A DNA stretch of 64,000 nucleotides from Porphyrobacter sp. GA68 (lineage in GTDB: Bacteria; Pseudomonadota; Alphaproteobacteria; Sphingomonadales; Sphingomonadaceae): positions 868,001 through 932,000 of the forward strand of contig NZ_JAKQYJ010000001.1 of assembly GCF_022605525.1 (NCBI RefSeq), given 5' to 3'. The notes beneath the pieces are model-generated. The model saw only the letters and a program-made list of their open reading frames with translations, was not told the origin of the DNA and made no database searches. Every line of letters starts with the position of its first letter. The stretch's first letter is position 1. This document shows, piece after piece, positions 24,268 to 34,459 of the stretch. The translations under genes and the position numbers were made by a program.

Positions 24268-24654
24268 ATGAACAAGGCTACTGGCGGCCACCCGGACCAT
24301 GGCGGCTACTCCAAGCCGGCCAAGCCGCACGACTGGCGCCGCACCATGAGCGACAACGTGGCCACTGCGCTTCTGGTCTATACCACGCTGCAGATCTTCT
24401 TCGCGGTAAAGGCCTTGTCCAAGGCAATGGAATATTCGCTAGTGCCCTATCTTGCGCTTCTCGTTCTGGTGGCGGCGTTCATCCCGGTGTGCCGCCACTT
24501 CGAGAAGCGCTGGGCGCGCCTGCCTGACCATCTGGCGGGCGACATGGCCCTGCGCCCGCGTTTCCGCGAAGATGCCGCATGGCTGTGGCTGATGGCGATC
24601 GGCATTCCGCTGCTTCTCACCTGGGCGTTCAAGCTGCTGCCAGCCGGTGCGTAA
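24268..24654 (+). CDS. Small membrane protein, conserved hypothetical
   Basis: A 128-residue protein with a hydrophilic His/Lys-rich head (residues 1-28), hydrophobic segments at about 34-50, 57-74 and 102-122, and a charged loop LPDHLAGDMALRPRFREDA between the last two. I do not recognise a named family. Start at 24268 has AGAGGAG 8-14 bases upstream. Divergent from lptB. Function cannot be read from the sequence. Confidence 0.65.
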   Translation: MNKATGGHPDHGGYSKPAKPHDWRRTMSDNVATALLVYTTLQIFFAVKALSKAMEYSLVPYLALLVLVAAFIPVCRHFEKRWARLPDHLAGDMALRPRFREDAAWLWLMAIGIPLLLTWAFKLLPAGA

Positions 24655-24685
24655 GGGCAACGCGGAGCCGTAAACGGCGGCACGG

Positions 24686-24704
24686 GCGCATCGTCCCGAT
24701 GCGC
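24686..24704. terminator. Hairpin between convergent genes
   Basis: GCGCATCG, 3-base loop, CGATGCGC: a perfect 8-bp stem in the 65-base gap between the membrane-protein gene and ppa, which face each other. No T-run follows on either strand, so it is at most a weak bidirectional terminator or mRNA end-stabiliser. Confidence 0.4.
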
Positions 24705-24719
24705 AGGATGCGACGTCGT

Positions 24720-25286
24720 TCAGGCGTCGTCCTTGCGCTCCAGCCCTGGATTCGCCGGCTCGTGCTTCGCCCGCTCGATCGATTCCATAACGATCCTGCG
24801 CGCGTCGTCACGGGTTCCCCAATGGCCCACACGAACCCACTTGTCCTTTTCCAGATCCTTGTAGTGGGTAAAGAAGTGTTCGATCTGCTCGAAGATGATC
24901 GACGGCAGATCCTTCGTCTCCCCCACGTCCGAATAATAGGGAAAAGTCGTGTCCACCGGGACGCAGACCAGCTTTTCATCGCCGCCATGCTCGTCTTCAA
25001 GGTTGAGGACGCCGATCGGGCGGGCGCGAACGACGCAGCCGGCGATAAAGGGACTGCGGGCGATCACCAGCGCGTCCAGCGGGTCGCCATCGGGTGAGAG
25101 CGTGTGCGGGACAAAGCCGTAGTTCGCCGGATAGCGCATCGGTGTATGCAGGATGCGGTCCACGAACAGGGCGCCGCTTTCCTTGTCGAATTCATACTTC
25201 ACCGGTTCGCCGCCGGTGGGCACTTCGATGATGACGTTGAGGTCGTCGGGCGGGTTGAACCCGGTGGGGATCTTGTCGATACGCAT
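24720..25286 (-). CDS. ppa: Inorganic pyrophosphatase
   Basis: A 188-residue type I soluble pyrophosphatase. It contains the active-site stretch FDKESGALFVDRIL, RYPANYGFVPHTLSPDGDPLDALV with the metal-binding Asp residues, and VPVDTTFPYYSDV. It hydrolyses PPi to drive biosynthesis. Length slightly exceeds the Escherichia coli enzyme (176). Start at 25286 gives MRIDKIPTGFNPPDDLNV, the alphaproteobacterial form; longer upstream frames are not supported. Divergent from hisS with a 107-base gap. Confidence 0.95.
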   Translation of the reverse strand: MRIDKIPTGFNPPDDLNVIIEVPTGGEPVKYEFDKESGALFVDRILHTPMRYPANYGFVPHTLSPDGDPLDALVIARSPFIAGCVVRARPIGVLNLEDEHGGDEKLVCVPVDTTFPYYSDVGETKDLPSIIFEQIEHFFTHYKDLEKDKWVRVGHWGTRDDARRIVMESIERAKHEPANPGLERKDDA

Positions 25287-25393
25287 AACCAGGGCGCCTA
25301 GCGGGGCGCGGAGAATTGAACAACCTCCCTTTTGCCGCAACGCAGCATCCGGCGGCATTGCGGCGCGTCAAGCCGTGGCATAAGGGCGCCAGC

Positions 25394-26668
25394 ATGGCGA
25401 AGAACACGCAGGCACCCCCGTCAATCCGCGGCACCCAGGACGTCTTTGGCCCACAGGCCGAGGCGTTCGCCTTTGTTGTGGAAACCTTTGAACGGGTGCG
25501 CAAGCTGTACCGTTTCCGCCGGGTCGAAATGCCGGTGTTCGAGCGGACGGAGGTGTTCGCCCGCTCGATCGGCGAGACGACGGACATTGTTTCCAAGGAA
25601 ATGTATTCCTTCGCCGACCGGGGCGGAGAGTCGCTGACCCTGCGCCCCGAATTCACCGCCGGCATCGCGCGCGCTTACCTCACCAACGGCTGGCAGCAGC
25701 ACGCACCGCTGAAGGTGGCGACGCATGGTCCGCTGTTCCGCTACGAACGCCCGCAAAAAGGCCGCTACCGCCAGTTCCACCAGATCGACGCCGAGGTTGT
25801 CGGCGCGGCCGAACCGCAGGCCGACGTCGAGCTGCTGGCGATGGCCGACCAGCTTCTGAAGGAGTTGGGTATCACGGGCGTGACGCTGCACCTCAACACC
25901 CTGGGCGACGCGGACAGCCGCGAGGCGTGGCGCAGCGCGTTGGTGGCATATTTCCGCGAGGTGGCGGGCGAGTTGTCAGAGGAGTCGCAGGGGCGGCTGG
26001 AGAAAAACCCCCTGCGCATCCTCGACAGCAAGGACCGCAGCGACCAGCGGTTCGTGGCAGGGGCGCCCAAGATCGACCAATTTCTGTCTGACGAGGCGCA
26101 GCGCTTCTTCGAACAGGTGACAAGCGGGCTGGACGCGGCGGGTGTCGCCTGGACCCGCGCCGACAGCCTGGTGCGCGGCCTCGACTACTATCGCCACACC
26201 GCCTTCGAGTTCGTGCCCGACGAAGGAAGCGCAGCCGCCGCCGCGCTGGGCGCGCAGAGCACGGTGCTGGGCGGCGGGCGCTATGACGGGCTGATGGAGT
26301 CGCTGGGTGGTCCGCCGACGCCGGCCGTGGGCTGGGCTGCGGGGATCGAGCGGCTGGCGATGCTGGTGGGGGAAGTGCAGAGCGAAACGAAGTTCGTCGC
26401 CATCGCCGTGGAAGATGATCTGCGTAGCGATGATGCGTTTAAGCTTTCGCAACTGCTTCGCCAAGGCGGTTTCGCAACCGAGGTGGTCACATCCGGCTCT
26501 GCGCGCAAGCGATACGACAAGGCGGTGAAGCTGAAGCCGGATGTGGTTCTGAGCCTCTCCATGCAAGCTGGCGAACCGAAGCTGTCTGCGACCGCGTTCG
26601 ACGACGAAGTGGGGAGCGCAGTTGCAGCGATCACCTCTGCATTTGCGCCATCGGCATCACGGAGTTGA
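25394..26668 (+). CDS. hisS: Histidyl-tRNA synthetase
   Basis: A 424-residue class II aminoacyl-tRNA synthetase. Motif 2 is [19 protein letters not shown], the histidine-binding loop is [16 protein letters not shown], and [14 protein letters not shown] lies near the C-terminal side. An anticodon-binding domain ends the protein ([20 protein letters not shown]). Start at 25394 is used, as the first 26 residues of the longer frame lack family similarity. Its stop overlaps the first base pairs of the hairpin repeat at 26667. Confidence 0.95.
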   Translation: MAKNTQAPPSIRGTQDVFGPQAEAFAFVVETFERVRKLYRFRRVEMPVFERTEVFARSIGETTDIVSKEMYSFADRGGESLTLRPEFTAGIARAYLTNGWQQHAPLKVATHGPLFRYERPQKGRYRQFHQIDAEVVGAAEPQADVELLAMADQLLKELGITGVTLHLNTLGDADSREAWRSALVAYFREVAGELSEESQGRLEKNPLRILDSKDRSDQRFVAGAPKIDQFLSDEAQRFFEQVTSGLDAAGVAWTRADSLVRGLDYYRHTAFEFVPDEGSAAAAALGAQSTVLGGGRYDGLMESLGGPPTPAVGWAAGIERLAMLVGEVQSETKFVAIAVEDDLRSDDAFKLSQLLRQGGFATEVVTSGSARKRYDKAVKLKPDVVLSLSMQAGEPKLSATAFDDEVGSAVAAITSAFAPSASRS

Positions 26669-26734
26669 TCCGGGGTCCAGCTTCCTTTTGCGGGGCGACT
26701 AAGTAAGAAGGCTAGCCCCGGATCAGGTCCGGGG
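26667..26734. repeat. Paired palindromic intergenic repeat between hisS and prfA
   Basis: GATCCGGGGTCCAG (26667-26680) and CCCCGGATCAGGTCCGGGG (26716-26734). The second is itself a hairpin (7-bp CCCCGGA stem, 5-base loop), and GATCCGGGG of the first pairs perfectly with CCCCGGATC of the second. The same core is at 3755-3770. This resembles the short dispersed palindromes found in sphingomonad intergenic DNA. Confidence 0.55.
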
Positions 26735-26754
26735 CGACGGAGTGTTGGAACAAC

Positions 26755-27822
26755 GTGCACATCCCCCCCGAACGCCTTGAACAGATCATCCACCGTTTCG
26801 CCGAGATCGAGGCGCGGCTGGCGAGTGGAACGCTGGAAGGCGACGCCTTCGGCCAGGCATCCCGCGACTATGCCGAACTCGAACCCGTCGCTCGCACCGC
26901 GCGCGAGGTGCAGGCGATGCGCGCCGAGATTGGGGAGCTGGAGGAACTGCTCGCCGACGCCGATATGCGCGGGATGGCAGAGGAAGATCTGGCGCGCCTG
27001 CGGGCCGAACTGCCCGAACGCGAACACGCTCTCGCCCTGGCCATGCTGCCGCGCGATGCCGCCGATGCGCGGCCCGCGATGCTGGAAATCCGCGCCGGCA
27101 CCGGCGGAGAGGAGGCCGCGCTGTTCGCCGCCGATCTTTACCGGATGTACGAACGCTTTGCCGCGGAACAGGGCTGGCGCGTCGAGCCGGTGTCGATGAA
27201 CGCGTCCGACATCGGCGGCCTCAAGGAAATCGTTGCCAGCGTCAGCGGCACGGGCGTCTTTGCCAAGCTGAAGTTCGAAAGCGGCGTCCACCGGGTGCAG
27301 CGTGTGCCCGAAACGGAGAGCGGCGGGCGCATCCACACCTCCGCCGCGACCGTGGCCGTGCTGCCAGAACCGGACGAGGTGGATGTGCGGATCGAAGACC
27401 GCGATCTGAAGATCGACGTGTACCGCGCCAGCGGGGCGGGCGGGCAGCACGTCAATACGACCGATTCTGCCGTGCGTATCACGCACCTGCCCACCGGCGT
27501 GGTCGTCACCTGTCAGGACGGCCGCAGCCAGCACAAGAACCGTGAAAAGGCGATGCAGGTGCTGCGCGCGCGTTTGTTCGAACAGCAGCGCGAGGCAACG
27601 CAGGGTGCCGAGGCGGAGGCACGCCGGGCGATGGTCGGCAGCGGTGATCGGTCGGAACGCATCCGCACCTACAACTTCCCGCAAGGACGCGTCACCGACC
27701 ACCGCATCGGCCTTACCCTGCACAAGCTGCCGGAAATCCTCGCGGGACCCGGCCTCGCCGAATTGGTCGATGCTCTGATCGCGGAAGACGAGGCGAAGCG
27801 GCTGGCGGCGATGGATGGGTGA
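26755..27822 (+). CDS. prfA: Peptide chain release factor 1
   Basis: A 355-residue class I release factor starting at GTG. The GGQ motif is GAGGQHVN (peptidyl-tRNA hydrolysis), and the [13 protein letters not shown] block and [11 protein letters not shown] follow the family. Domain order: N-terminal coiled domain (1-95), then the codon-recognition and GGQ domains. It recognises UAA and UAG. The Gln of GGQ is methylated by PrmC, encoded immediately downstream with overlapping start, a classic coupled pair. Confidence 0.95.
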   Translation: MHIPPERLEQIIHRFAEIEARLASGTLEGDAFGQASRDYAELEPVARTAREVQAMRAEIGELEELLADADMRGMAEEDLARLRAELPEREHALALAMLPRDAADARPAMLEIRAGTGGEEAALFAADLYRMYERFAAEQGWRVEPVSMNASDIGGLKEIVASVSGTGVFAKLKFESGVHRVQRVPETESGGRIHTSAATVAVLPEPDEVDVRIEDRDLKIDVYRASGAGGQHVNTTDSAVRITHLPTGVVVTCQDGRSQHKNREKAMQVLRARLFEQQREATQGAEAEARRAMVGSGDRSERIRTYNFPQGRVTDHRIGLTLHKLPEILAGPGLAELVDALIAEDEAKRLAAMDG

Positions 27823-28687
27823 CAGGCGCGCCGCCGCCGAGGAGCGGGAGCCGGCGGCGGAGCAACTGATGGTCGCCGACGCCATCCGTGCAGCCGCCGC
27901 CACGCTCGCGGCAACTTCGGATACGCCGCGGCTCGATGCGGAACTCCTGATGGCGCATGCCATGGGGGTGTCGCGGTCGGACCTGCTCCTGCGCCTGGTG
28001 CGTGAGCCTGCACCCCAGGGGTACTCTCGTCTGGTAGAGCGCCGCGCCGCTCACGAACCAGTCGCCTATATCACCGGCGAGGCCGAATTCTGGGGACTTC
28101 CGTTCCGCGTCACGCCCGCCACGCTCATCCCGAGGGCGGACAGCGAGACGCTGATCCGGGCCGCCCTGGCGCTCGCGCCCGAAGCACAGCGCGTGCTGGA
28201 CCTTGGCACGGGCACTGGCGCGCTGCTGCTGACCTATCTTGCGGAAACACGGACAACGGGGGTCGGCATCGACGCGAGCGAGGGCGCCTGCGCCGTGGCG
28301 AGCGACAACGCCGCCCGGCTCGGCCTGTCTGCCCGCGCCGCTATCCTGCAGCGTGACTGGACCCGGGCGGGCTGGCGCGACGACCTTGGCACGTTCGACC
28401 TCATCCTGTGCAACCCCCCCTACGTCGAGGAGGGGGCGCGGCTGGACCCCCAAGTGGGTGATTACGAACCCGCCAGCGCCCTGTTCGCAGGCGCCGACGG
28501 ACTTGACGACTACCGCCTGCTCATCCCTGAACTGGCCATGCTGATGGACGCGAGTGCTGCGGCCATTCTGGAGATTGGCGCGGCGCAGGCGGAGCCGGTC
28601 GCTGCCCTTGCCGGACGGGTCGGCTTCACCACCCGCCTGTGCCGCGATCTTGCCGGGCGGCCAAGGGCACTGGTCCTGCGTCGCTGA
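27815..28687 (+). CDS. prmC: Peptide chain release factor N5-glutamine methyltransferase
   Basis: A 290-residue SAM-dependent methyltransferase that modifies the GGQ glutamine of release factors. Landmarks are the N-terminal helical domain, [19 protein letters not shown], the SAM motif [16 protein letters not shown], and the catalytic NPPY ([11 protein letters not shown]). The ATG at 27815 overlaps the prfA 3' end by 8 bases. Length is typical. The C-terminus [20 protein letters not shown] is the standard ending. Confidence 0.93.
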   Translation: MGDRRAAAEEREPAAEQLMVADAIRAAAATLAATSDTPRLDAELLMAHAMGVSRSDLLLRLVREPAPQGYSRLVERRAAHEPVAYITGEAEFWGLPFRVTPATLIPRADSETLIRAALALAPEAQRVLDLGTGTGALLLTYLAETRTTGVGIDASEGACAVASDNAARLGLSARAAILQRDWTRAGWRDDLGTFDLILCNPPYVEEGARLDPQVGDYEPASALFAGADGLDDYRLLIPELAMLMDASAAAILEIGAAQAEPVAALAGRVGFTTRLCRDLAGRPRALVLRR

Positions 28688-28764
28688 ACCGGGCGGCCAC
28701 TATTCTGGCGCGGGCGGCGGGAAAGGGGGTTGGCAAACGGCATGCCCGCCGCTACCTTGAACAG

Positions 28765-28803
28765 TGTCCGCTAAAGGCTTTCGAACACTGACTTTACCGG
28801 ACA
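28765..28803. repeat. 12-bp inverted repeat downstream of prmC
   Basis: TGTCCGCTAAAG (28765-28776) and CTTTACCGGACA (28792-28803) pair at 11 of 12 positions with a 15-base spacer. It is 77 bases after prmC and about 165 bases before the DUF4167 start. No T-run follows, so it is more likely a protein site or RNA hairpin than a terminator. The rest of the 281-base gap (28688-28968) shows nothing I can name. Confidence 0.45.
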
Positions 28804-28968
28804 GGCTCCGAAACCGCTGGATCTGATGGCCTTGAACGGGCTGCGGACTGGACAAGCTTTAGGGGTGCGGCGCGTCACTGAAGCGGGCCGACGATGGGCG
28901 AGACAGATGGACGCTGCGGGCGATGGTTAAGCGGCCGCGCATCGTCCACGAACAAGGAACAGCCTCCT

Positions 28969-29673
28969 TTGAACAATAACCGCAACAACAACAACCGTCG
29001 GCGCGGCCGCGGCAACCGCCAGCAGGGCGGGGGCAATCCGGTCAATCGCATCGATAGCCGCGCGCGAGGAAACGCGCCGCAGATGCTGGACAAGTACAAG
29101 AAGCTGGCGCAGGACGCGCAGCACAATGGCGACCGGGTGCAGGCCGAATACTATCTGCAGTTCGCCGACCACTATTTCCGCGTAATCGCCGACAATCGCC
29201 TTCGTCAGGAAGAAAGCCGCGGCCGCCCGCATGAACAGCGGCAGCGCGGGCAGGACGAGGATGCGGATGACGAGATGGGCGAACGCGACGGCTGGCAGGA
29301 GCAGCAGCCGCAGCGGGGGCGCGGCAACGGCCGCGACCGCTCTGAACGCAACGAGGCGGCTTCGCAGCGGCAGGACCGCGACGATCTCCGAGATCACGAC
29401 ACCAGCGATGCCGAGGAGGCCGAGGCACGGTCTGACGAGGAGGCGGAAGCCCGCCCTCGCCGCGCTGCCCGGCCGCCGCGCGACCGCGGGCCGGCACCGC
29501 GCGTCCAGAGGAGCCGCGACGAAGATGGGCCCGAAGCCATCGATGCAGCCGTCCTGCCTCCTGCCTTCAAGGTCGGGACGGAAGAGGACGTGGCGCCTGC
29601 CAAGCCTGCGCCGCGCCGCCGGCGCAAGCCCGCGAGCGAGGACGAAGGCGAAGCGGTGAGGGCGGTCGGCTGA
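28969..29673 (+). CDS. DUF4167 domain protein
   Basis: A 234-residue protein. Residues 1-80 form the DUF4167 domain (basic, Asn/Arg-rich head, then GNAPQMLDKYKKLAQDAQHN and EYYLQFADHYFRVIADN); the rest is low-complexity Arg/Glu/Asp, likely disordered. The basic head suggests RNA or nucleic-acid contact, unproven. The start is TTG at 28969 giving LNNNRNNNNRRRG, a start typical for the family, with AAGGA 10 bases before. An in-frame ATG at 28894 would add 25 residues and I consider it less likely. Confidence 0.82.
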   Translation: MNNNRNNNNRRRGRGNRQQGGGNPVNRIDSRARGNAPQMLDKYKKLAQDAQHNGDRVQAEYYLQFADHYFRVIADNRLRQEESRGRPHEQRQRGQDEDADDEMGERDGWQEQQPQRGRGNGRDRSERNEAASQRQDRDDLRDHDTSDAEEAEARSDEEAEARPRRAARPPRDRGPAPRVQRSRDEDGPEAIDAAVLPPAFKVGTEEDVAPAKPAPRRRRKPASEDEGEAVRAVG

Positions 29674-29744
29674 CGGCTCTATCGCCTTGGTCCCGTCCTT
29701 TGTTGTGGCCTCGCCGTTTGCCTGCCTGATGGGTTGACCGGCCG

Positions 29745-31370
29745 ATGCATGCTCCCTTGGAACAGGACCGCTTTGCGAGACTCCTTTCGTGGTGCGCAGG
29801 GCATCCATTGTGGCTGGCACCGCTACTTGGCGGGATCGCCGCAACCGGCTTTCCGCCGTTGCGCCTGTGGCCGCTCGCCTTTGTGGCGATGGGTGCGTTC
29901 GTGCTGCTTCTCCAGCGGACCCGAAGCGGGCGGCTGGCGTTCCTGACCGGATGGCTGTTCGGGGTGGCCCACTACACCGTCACCAACAACTGGATTGCCA
30001 CCGCCTTCACCTATCAGGCGAACATGCCCCCGGCACTGGGCTGGGCGGCGGTGCCGCTGCTGTCTCTCTATCTTGCAGTCTATCCCGGCCTTGCTGCCCT
30101 GATGGCGCACAAGGTGGCGCGGCAATGGCCTCCCGCCGGTTTCGCCTGGCTGCTGGGAGCATGCTGGATCGTGGCAGAATGGCTGAAAAGCTGGGTCTTC
30201 ACCGGCTATGCATGGGGGCCGTTCTCTCTTGCATTTCTGGGGGGGTTCGACCGCGCGGGTCTGGCCGCGGTGCTGCCGGTCACCGGCACCTATGCCCTGT
30301 CCGGACTGATGGTTGCGATCGCGGGTCTGTTCGCTCTTCTCCTGGCGGAGCGGCGCTGGCGGGTGGCCGGTCTGGTTGCGGCGCTGCTCGCTGCGGGGAT
30401 GGTGTGGCCGGCACAGCCGTTGGCCCGTCCAGGCACCTTGCCGGTGACGCTGGTTCAGCCCGACTTCCGGCAAGAGGATCTCGCCAATCCGCAAATGGCC
30501 GAGCCGCACTTTGTCCGTGCGGCGCGGCTGAGCCTGCCGGAACAGCCGGGCCGCACCAGACTGGTCCTGTGGCCTGAATCGGGCGTTTCCGACTACCTTC
30601 GCGACGGGTATCCCCAGCGTTACTACAACCTGTTCACTGCCGGCGCGGACCCCGGCTTCGCGCGCACCCGCCTGGGTCAGGTGATCGGCGATGGTAGCCT
30701 GTTGCTGACGGGGGCCACCGATCTAGAGATTGCCGAGGTTGACGGGGTCGCCAAGGCGGTCGGGGCTTACAACAGCGTTACGGCGGTGAATGCGCAGGGG
30801 CGCATCGTCGGCAGCTATTACAAGGCGCACCTCGTGCCTTACGGTGAATACCTGGCGCTGCGCTGGCTGCTGGAGCCGCTGGGTGCGACCCGGCTGGTAC
30901 CCGGCGCGTTCGATTTCATTCCTGGACCGGGCCCACAGACGCTGGATCTTGGCGCATGGGGCCGGGCCGGAGTACAGATCTGTTACGAGATCATCTTTTC
31001 CGGGCAGGTTGTCGATCCGGCAAGCCGCCCCGATTACCTGTTCAATCCATCCAATGACGGCTGGTTCGGCGCCTGGGGTCCGCCGCAGCATCTGGCGCAG
31101 GCCCGGATGCGCGCGATCGAAGAAGGTTTGCCTGTCCTGCGCGCCACCACCACGGGGATCAGCGCGGTGATTTCAGCCGACGGCGTGGTGCGGCATCATA
31201 TCGGTATGCGTCAGGCCGCCCGCATAGATACGCTGGTGCCGCCGGCGGCGCCGCCGACCCTGTTCTCACGGGCGGGGCACTGGCTGACCCTGCTCTGGAC
31301 AGTTGCGCTGACCGGTGCGGCGCTGGTTGCCATCAGGCTGCAGGAGCGTTACGGCCGCCAGCGCACATAA
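29745..31370 (+). CDS. lnt: Apolipoprotein N-acyltransferase
   Basis: A 541-residue inner-membrane enzyme that adds the third acyl chain to lipoproteins. The N-terminal half has six or more transmembrane segments. The C-terminal nitrilase-type domain shows the Glu in LWPESGVSDY, Lys in SYYKAHLVPYGEYLALR, and nucleophile Cys in GVQICYEIIFSG. Relevant here because the window encodes several lipoproteins. Followed 24 bases later by metK, so the two are likely one transcript. Confidence 0.94.
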   Translation: MHAPLEQDRFARLLSWCAGHPLWLAPLLGGIAATGFPPLRLWPLAFVAMGAFVLLLQRTRSGRLAFLTGWLFGVAHYTVTNNWIATAFTYQANMPPALGWAAVPLLSLYLAVYPGLAALMAHKVARQWPPAGFAWLLGACWIVAEWLKSWVFTGYAWGPFSLAFLGGFDRAGLAAVLPVTGTYALSGLMVAIAGLFALLLAERRWRVAGLVAALLAAGMVWPAQPLARPGTLPVTLVQPDFRQEDLANPQMAEPHFVRAARLSLPEQPGRTRLVLWPESGVSDYLRDGYPQRYYNLFTAGADPGFARTRLGQVIGDGSLLLTGATDLEIAEVDGVAKAVGAYNSVTAVNAQGRIVGSYYKAHLVPYGEYLALRWLLEPLGATRLVPGAFDFIPGPGPQTLDLGAWGRAGVQICYEIIFSGQVVDPASRPDYLFNPSNDGWFGAWGPPQHLAQARMRAIEEGLPVLRATTTGISAVISADGVVRHHIGMRQAARIDTLVPPAAPPTLFSRAGHWLTLLWTVALTGAALVAIRLQERYGRQRT

Positions 31371-31394
31371 AGACTTCTTTATATCGGGATATCC

Positions 31395-32615
31395 ATGCGC
31401 GACAATTTCCTCTTCACCTCCGAGTCTGTGTCTGAAGGCCATCCCGACAAGGTGTCCGACCAGATTTCCGACGCCGTCGTCGACCTGTTCCTGTCCAAGG
31501 ATCCCGAAGCACGGGTGGCCTGCGAAACCCTGACCACGACGCAGCGCGTGGTACTGGCGGGCGAGATCCGTTGTCGCGGCGTGTTCGAGAACGGCGAATG
31601 GGCCGCGGGCGCGCGTGACGAGGTCGAGGAAGTGGTACGCCGCACCGTGCGCGAGATCGGTTACGAACAGGAAGGCTTCCACTGGCAGCGCCTCAGCCTG
31701 GAAAACCATCTCCACGGCCAGTCCGCGGAGATCGCCCAGGGTGTGGACGCGGGTACAGACGGGTCCAACAAGGACGAAGGCGCGGGCGACCAGGGCATCA
31801 TGTTCGGCTTTGCCTGCGATGAAACGCCCGATCTGATGCCAGCGCCGCTCGACTACAGCCACAAGGTGCTGGAGCGGCTGGCGGCCGATCGCAAGAGCGG
31901 GGTTGCCCCGTTCCTGGAACCTGACGCGAAGAGCCAGCTGACCCTGCGCTATGAAAACGGCAAGCCGGTCGCCTGCACCGCAGCCGTTGTTTCGACCCAG
32001 CACAAGGCAGGTTATCACGAAGGCGCGAAAGAGGCCGAACTCAAGTCTTATGTGAAGCGCGTGGTGGCGGACGTGCTGCCGGACGGTTGGCTGTCGGACG
32101 ACACCGTCTGGCACATCAACCCAACCGGTGCGTTCGAAATTGGGGGGCCGGACGGGGACAGCGGCCTAACCGGGCGCAAGATCATCGTTGATACCTATGG
32201 CGGCGCGGCGCCGCATGGAGGCGGCGCGTTTTCCGGCAAGGACCCGACCAAGGTGGACCGGTCGGCCGCCTACATCGCCCGTTATCTGGCCAAGAATATC
32301 GTGGCGGCGGGGCTGGCGCGCCGCTGCACCATCCAGCTGTCCTATGCCATCGGGGTGTCGGAGCCGCTGTCGCTGTATGTCGATACGCATGGCACCGGCA
32401 CCGTTGGCGATGACCGGCTGGAGCAGGCGATCCTGGGGATCGGCAAGCTGGGCGGTCTGACGCCGCGCGCCATCCGCACCCATCTCGGGCTGAACAAGCC
32501 GATCTACCGCCGCACCGCCGCCTATGGCCATTTCGGGCGCACGGCGGGAGGGGATTACTTCCCGTGGGAACGGCTCGATCTGGTGGATGAATTGAAGGCG
32601 GCTTTCCCCGCCTGA
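31395..32615 (+). CDS. metK: S-adenosylmethionine synthetase
   Basis: A 406-residue enzyme making SAM from methionine and ATP. It has [54 protein letters not shown] and [13 protein letters not shown], all family signatures. Only 24 bases separate it from lnt, leaving no room for a SAM riboswitch. That gap contains two tiny palindromes (AAAGA-CT-TCTTT and ATATC-GG-GATAT) around the ribosome-binding region. Confidence 0.95.
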   Translation: MRDNFLFTSESVSEGHPDKVSDQISDAVVDLFLSKDPEARVACETLTTTQRVVLAGEIRCRGVFENGEWAAGARDEVEEVVRRTVREIGYEQEGFHWQRLSLENHLHGQSAEIAQGVDAGTDGSNKDEGAGDQGIMFGFACDETPDLMPAPLDYSHKVLERLAADRKSGVAPFLEPDAKSQLTLRYENGKPVACTAAVVSTQHKAGYHEGAKEAELKSYVKRVVADVLPDGWLSDDTVWHINPTGAFEIGGPDGDSGLTGRKIIVDTYGGAAPHGGGAFSGKDPTKVDRSAAYIARYLAKNIVAAGLARRCTIQLSYAIGVSEPLSLYVDTHGTGTVGDDRLEQAILGIGKLGGLTPRAIRTHLGLNKPIYRRTAAYGHFGRTAGGDYFPWERLDLVDELKAAFPA

Positions 32616-32618
32616 AGC

Positions 32619-33764
32619 TCAGCCGTGCTCCCCGTGCCGGGGAGCGGGCCGGTCCATCGCCAGCCTGGCATTGGAGAACACGAACGGACTGCGCACACCC
32701 GGCAGTCCGTCAAGCTCGAGCTGCATCCCCCGTGCCACCGTTTGCCGGTCGGCGAACACTTCGTCCAGCAGATGGATAGGGCCGGCGGGTATATTCGCGT
32801 CTGCACACGCGGCGAGCAGGGCCGCACGGGTCCACTGCCGCGTCTCGGCAGAGACAACTTCGCGCAGATCGTCCCTGTTTGTCAGACGCGCGGCGTTGGT
32901 GGCGAACCGCGCATCACCCAGGAGATCTTCGCGCCCCAGCAGGCGGAGCAGCCGGTCGAACAGCCCATCGTTGCCGGGCGCCAGCACGACTTCGCCATCC
33001 GCGACGGGAAACACGCCGTAACAGCTTACCTGCAGGTGCTCGTTACCCATGCGGGGCGGGTTTCGACCAGTGGCGAAATAGGCCATCGCCTGATTGGCGA
33101 GCAGCGCCACGGAACAATCGAACAGGGCCATGTCGATGTGCTGACCCCGACCGGTCCGCTGCCGCATCAGAAGCGCCGCCTGAATGGCGCTGACGGCATA
33201 AACGCCGCAGAACAGGTCCGAGATCGCCAGCCCGTGCTTCATCGGCTCACCCGCTGGCTCTCCTGTCAGCGACATGAAGCCGCTCATCGCCTGGATGACG
33301 AAGTCGTAACCCGGTTCCTGGGCGCGTGGGCCGGTCTGCCCGAAGCCGGTGATGGAGCAATACACCAGTCCGGGATTGGCGGCAGCAAGGCTGGCATGGT
33401 CGAGCCTGAAGCGGGCGAGCTTGCCCGGCAGGAAGTTTTCAATCAGCACATCGGCCGTCGCCGCCAGCGCCTTGACCCGCTCAAGATCGGCGGCTTGCGC
33501 AAAATCCGCCACCATTCCGCGCTTGCCCCGGTTGCAGGCATGGTAGTAGGCGGCTTCCTCGGTGCCGTCGGTACGGCGCAGGTAAGGTGGTCCCCAGGCG
33601 CGGGTGTTGTCCCCGCCGGGCGCCTCAACCTTGATCACATCCGCGCCTAGGTCGGCCAGCGTCTGCCCCGCCCAAGGGCCGGCGAGCACCCGGGCGAGTT
33701 CAAGGACACGCAGCCCGGCAAGAGGCGCATCCGGTTCGCGCGGCTCGTCAAGCCAGCGGATCAT
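32619..33764 (-). CDS. CaiB/BaiF-type (class III) CoA transferase
   Basis: A 381-residue class III CoA transferase. Features are LAGLRVLELARVLAGPWAGQ, LADLGADVIKVEAP, the catalytic Asp in EPGYDFVIQAMSGFMSLTG, and FCGVYAVSAIQAALLMR. These enzymes move CoA between organic acids (formyl, oxalyl, carnitine, succinyl and others); the substrate pair is not readable. It lies 33 bases downstream of scoB on the same strand, so it may be co-transcribed with the ketoacid CoA transferase genes. Confidence 0.88.
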   Translation of the reverse strand: MIRWLDEPREPDAPLAGLRVLELARVLAGPWAGQTLADLGADVIKVEAPGGDNTRAWGPPYLRRTDGTEEAAYYHACNRGKRGMVADFAQAADLERVKALAATADVLIENFLPGKLARFRLDHASLAAANPGLVYCSITGFGQTGPRAQEPGYDFVIQAMSGFMSLTGEPAGEPMKHGLAISDLFCGVYAVSAIQAALLMRQRTGRGQHIDMALFDCSVALLANQAMAYFATGRNPPRMGNEHLQVSCYGVFPVADGEVVLAPGNDGLFDRLLRLLGREDLLGDARFATNAARLTNRDDLREVVSAETRQWTRAALLAACADANIPAGPIHLLDEVFADRQTVARGMQLELDGLPGVRSPFVFSNARLAMDRPAPRHGEHG

Positions 33765-33797
33765 GCCGCCTCAGCCGTACGTGCCTTTCGCGCCGCG

Positions 33798-34457
33798 TCA
33801 GGCAATATAATGCGCCGTCGTCTTCGCTGCGACTTCGTCGGCGGTGACGCCCGGCGCGGTTTCGATAAGGCGGAACGGGCTGGCGTGATCGGGCCGCTGG
33901 AACACGGCGAGGTCGGTGATGATCATGTCGACCACGTTCCGCCCGGTCAGCGGCAGGGTGCATTCCGGGATGAACTTGGGCGCGCCGTTTTTGGACGTAT
34001 GCTCCATCACCACGATGATCTTTTTCACTCCGGCAACGAGGTCCATCGCCCCGCCCATGCCCTTGATCATCTTGCCCGGGATCATCCAGTTGGCGATGTC
34101 GCCGTTCTCGGCCACCTCCATCGCGCCCAGCACGGTCAGGTCGATATGGCCGCCGCGGATCATGGCAAAGGATTGGGCACTGTCGAAATAGGCGGAGTGG
34201 GGCAGTTCGCTGATCGTCTGCTTGCCGGCGTTGATGAGGTCGGGATCTTCCTCTCCGGCATAAGGGAAGGGGCCGATCCCCAGCATGCCGTTTTCGGATT
34301 GCAGGGTCACGGTCATTCCGGCCGGGATATGATTGGCGACAAGGGTGGGGATACCGATCCCAAGGTTGACGTAGAACCCGTCCTGCAGCTCCTGCGCCGC
34401 GCGGGCGGCCATCTGGTCGCGGGTCCAGCCGGTGGTAAGGGTCGCGGTCTCGGTCAT
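33798..34457 (-). CDS. scoB: 3-oxoacid CoA-transferase subunit B
   Basis: A 219-residue beta subunit of succinyl-CoA:3-ketoacid CoA transferase. It carries [19 protein letters not shown] and the catalytic glutamate in [10 protein letters not shown], then [19 protein letters not shown]. With the A subunit it activates acetoacetate using succinyl-CoA. Start at 34457 gives [20 protein letters not shown], the normal N-terminus; upstream frame inside the phosphatase gene is rejected. Unusually, it is not next to scoA but follows a phosphatase gene. Confidence 0.92.
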   Translation of the reverse strand: MTETATLTTGWTRDQMAARAAQELQDGFYVNLGIGIPTLVANHIPAGMTVTLQSENGMLGIGPFPYAGEEDPDLINAGKQTISELPHSAYFDSAQSFAMIRGGHIDLTVLGAMEVAENGDIANWMIPGKMIKGMGGAMDLVAGVKKIIVVMEHTSKNGAPKFIPECTLPLTGRNVVDMIITDLAVFQRPDHASPFRLIETAPGVTADEVAAKTTAHYIA

Positions 34458-34459
34458 CT

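Noticed and set aside
31371-31394. A SAM riboswitch before metK
   Set aside because: Only 24 bases separate lnt and metK, too short for any known SAM riboswitch; the two tiny palindromes there do not match one.
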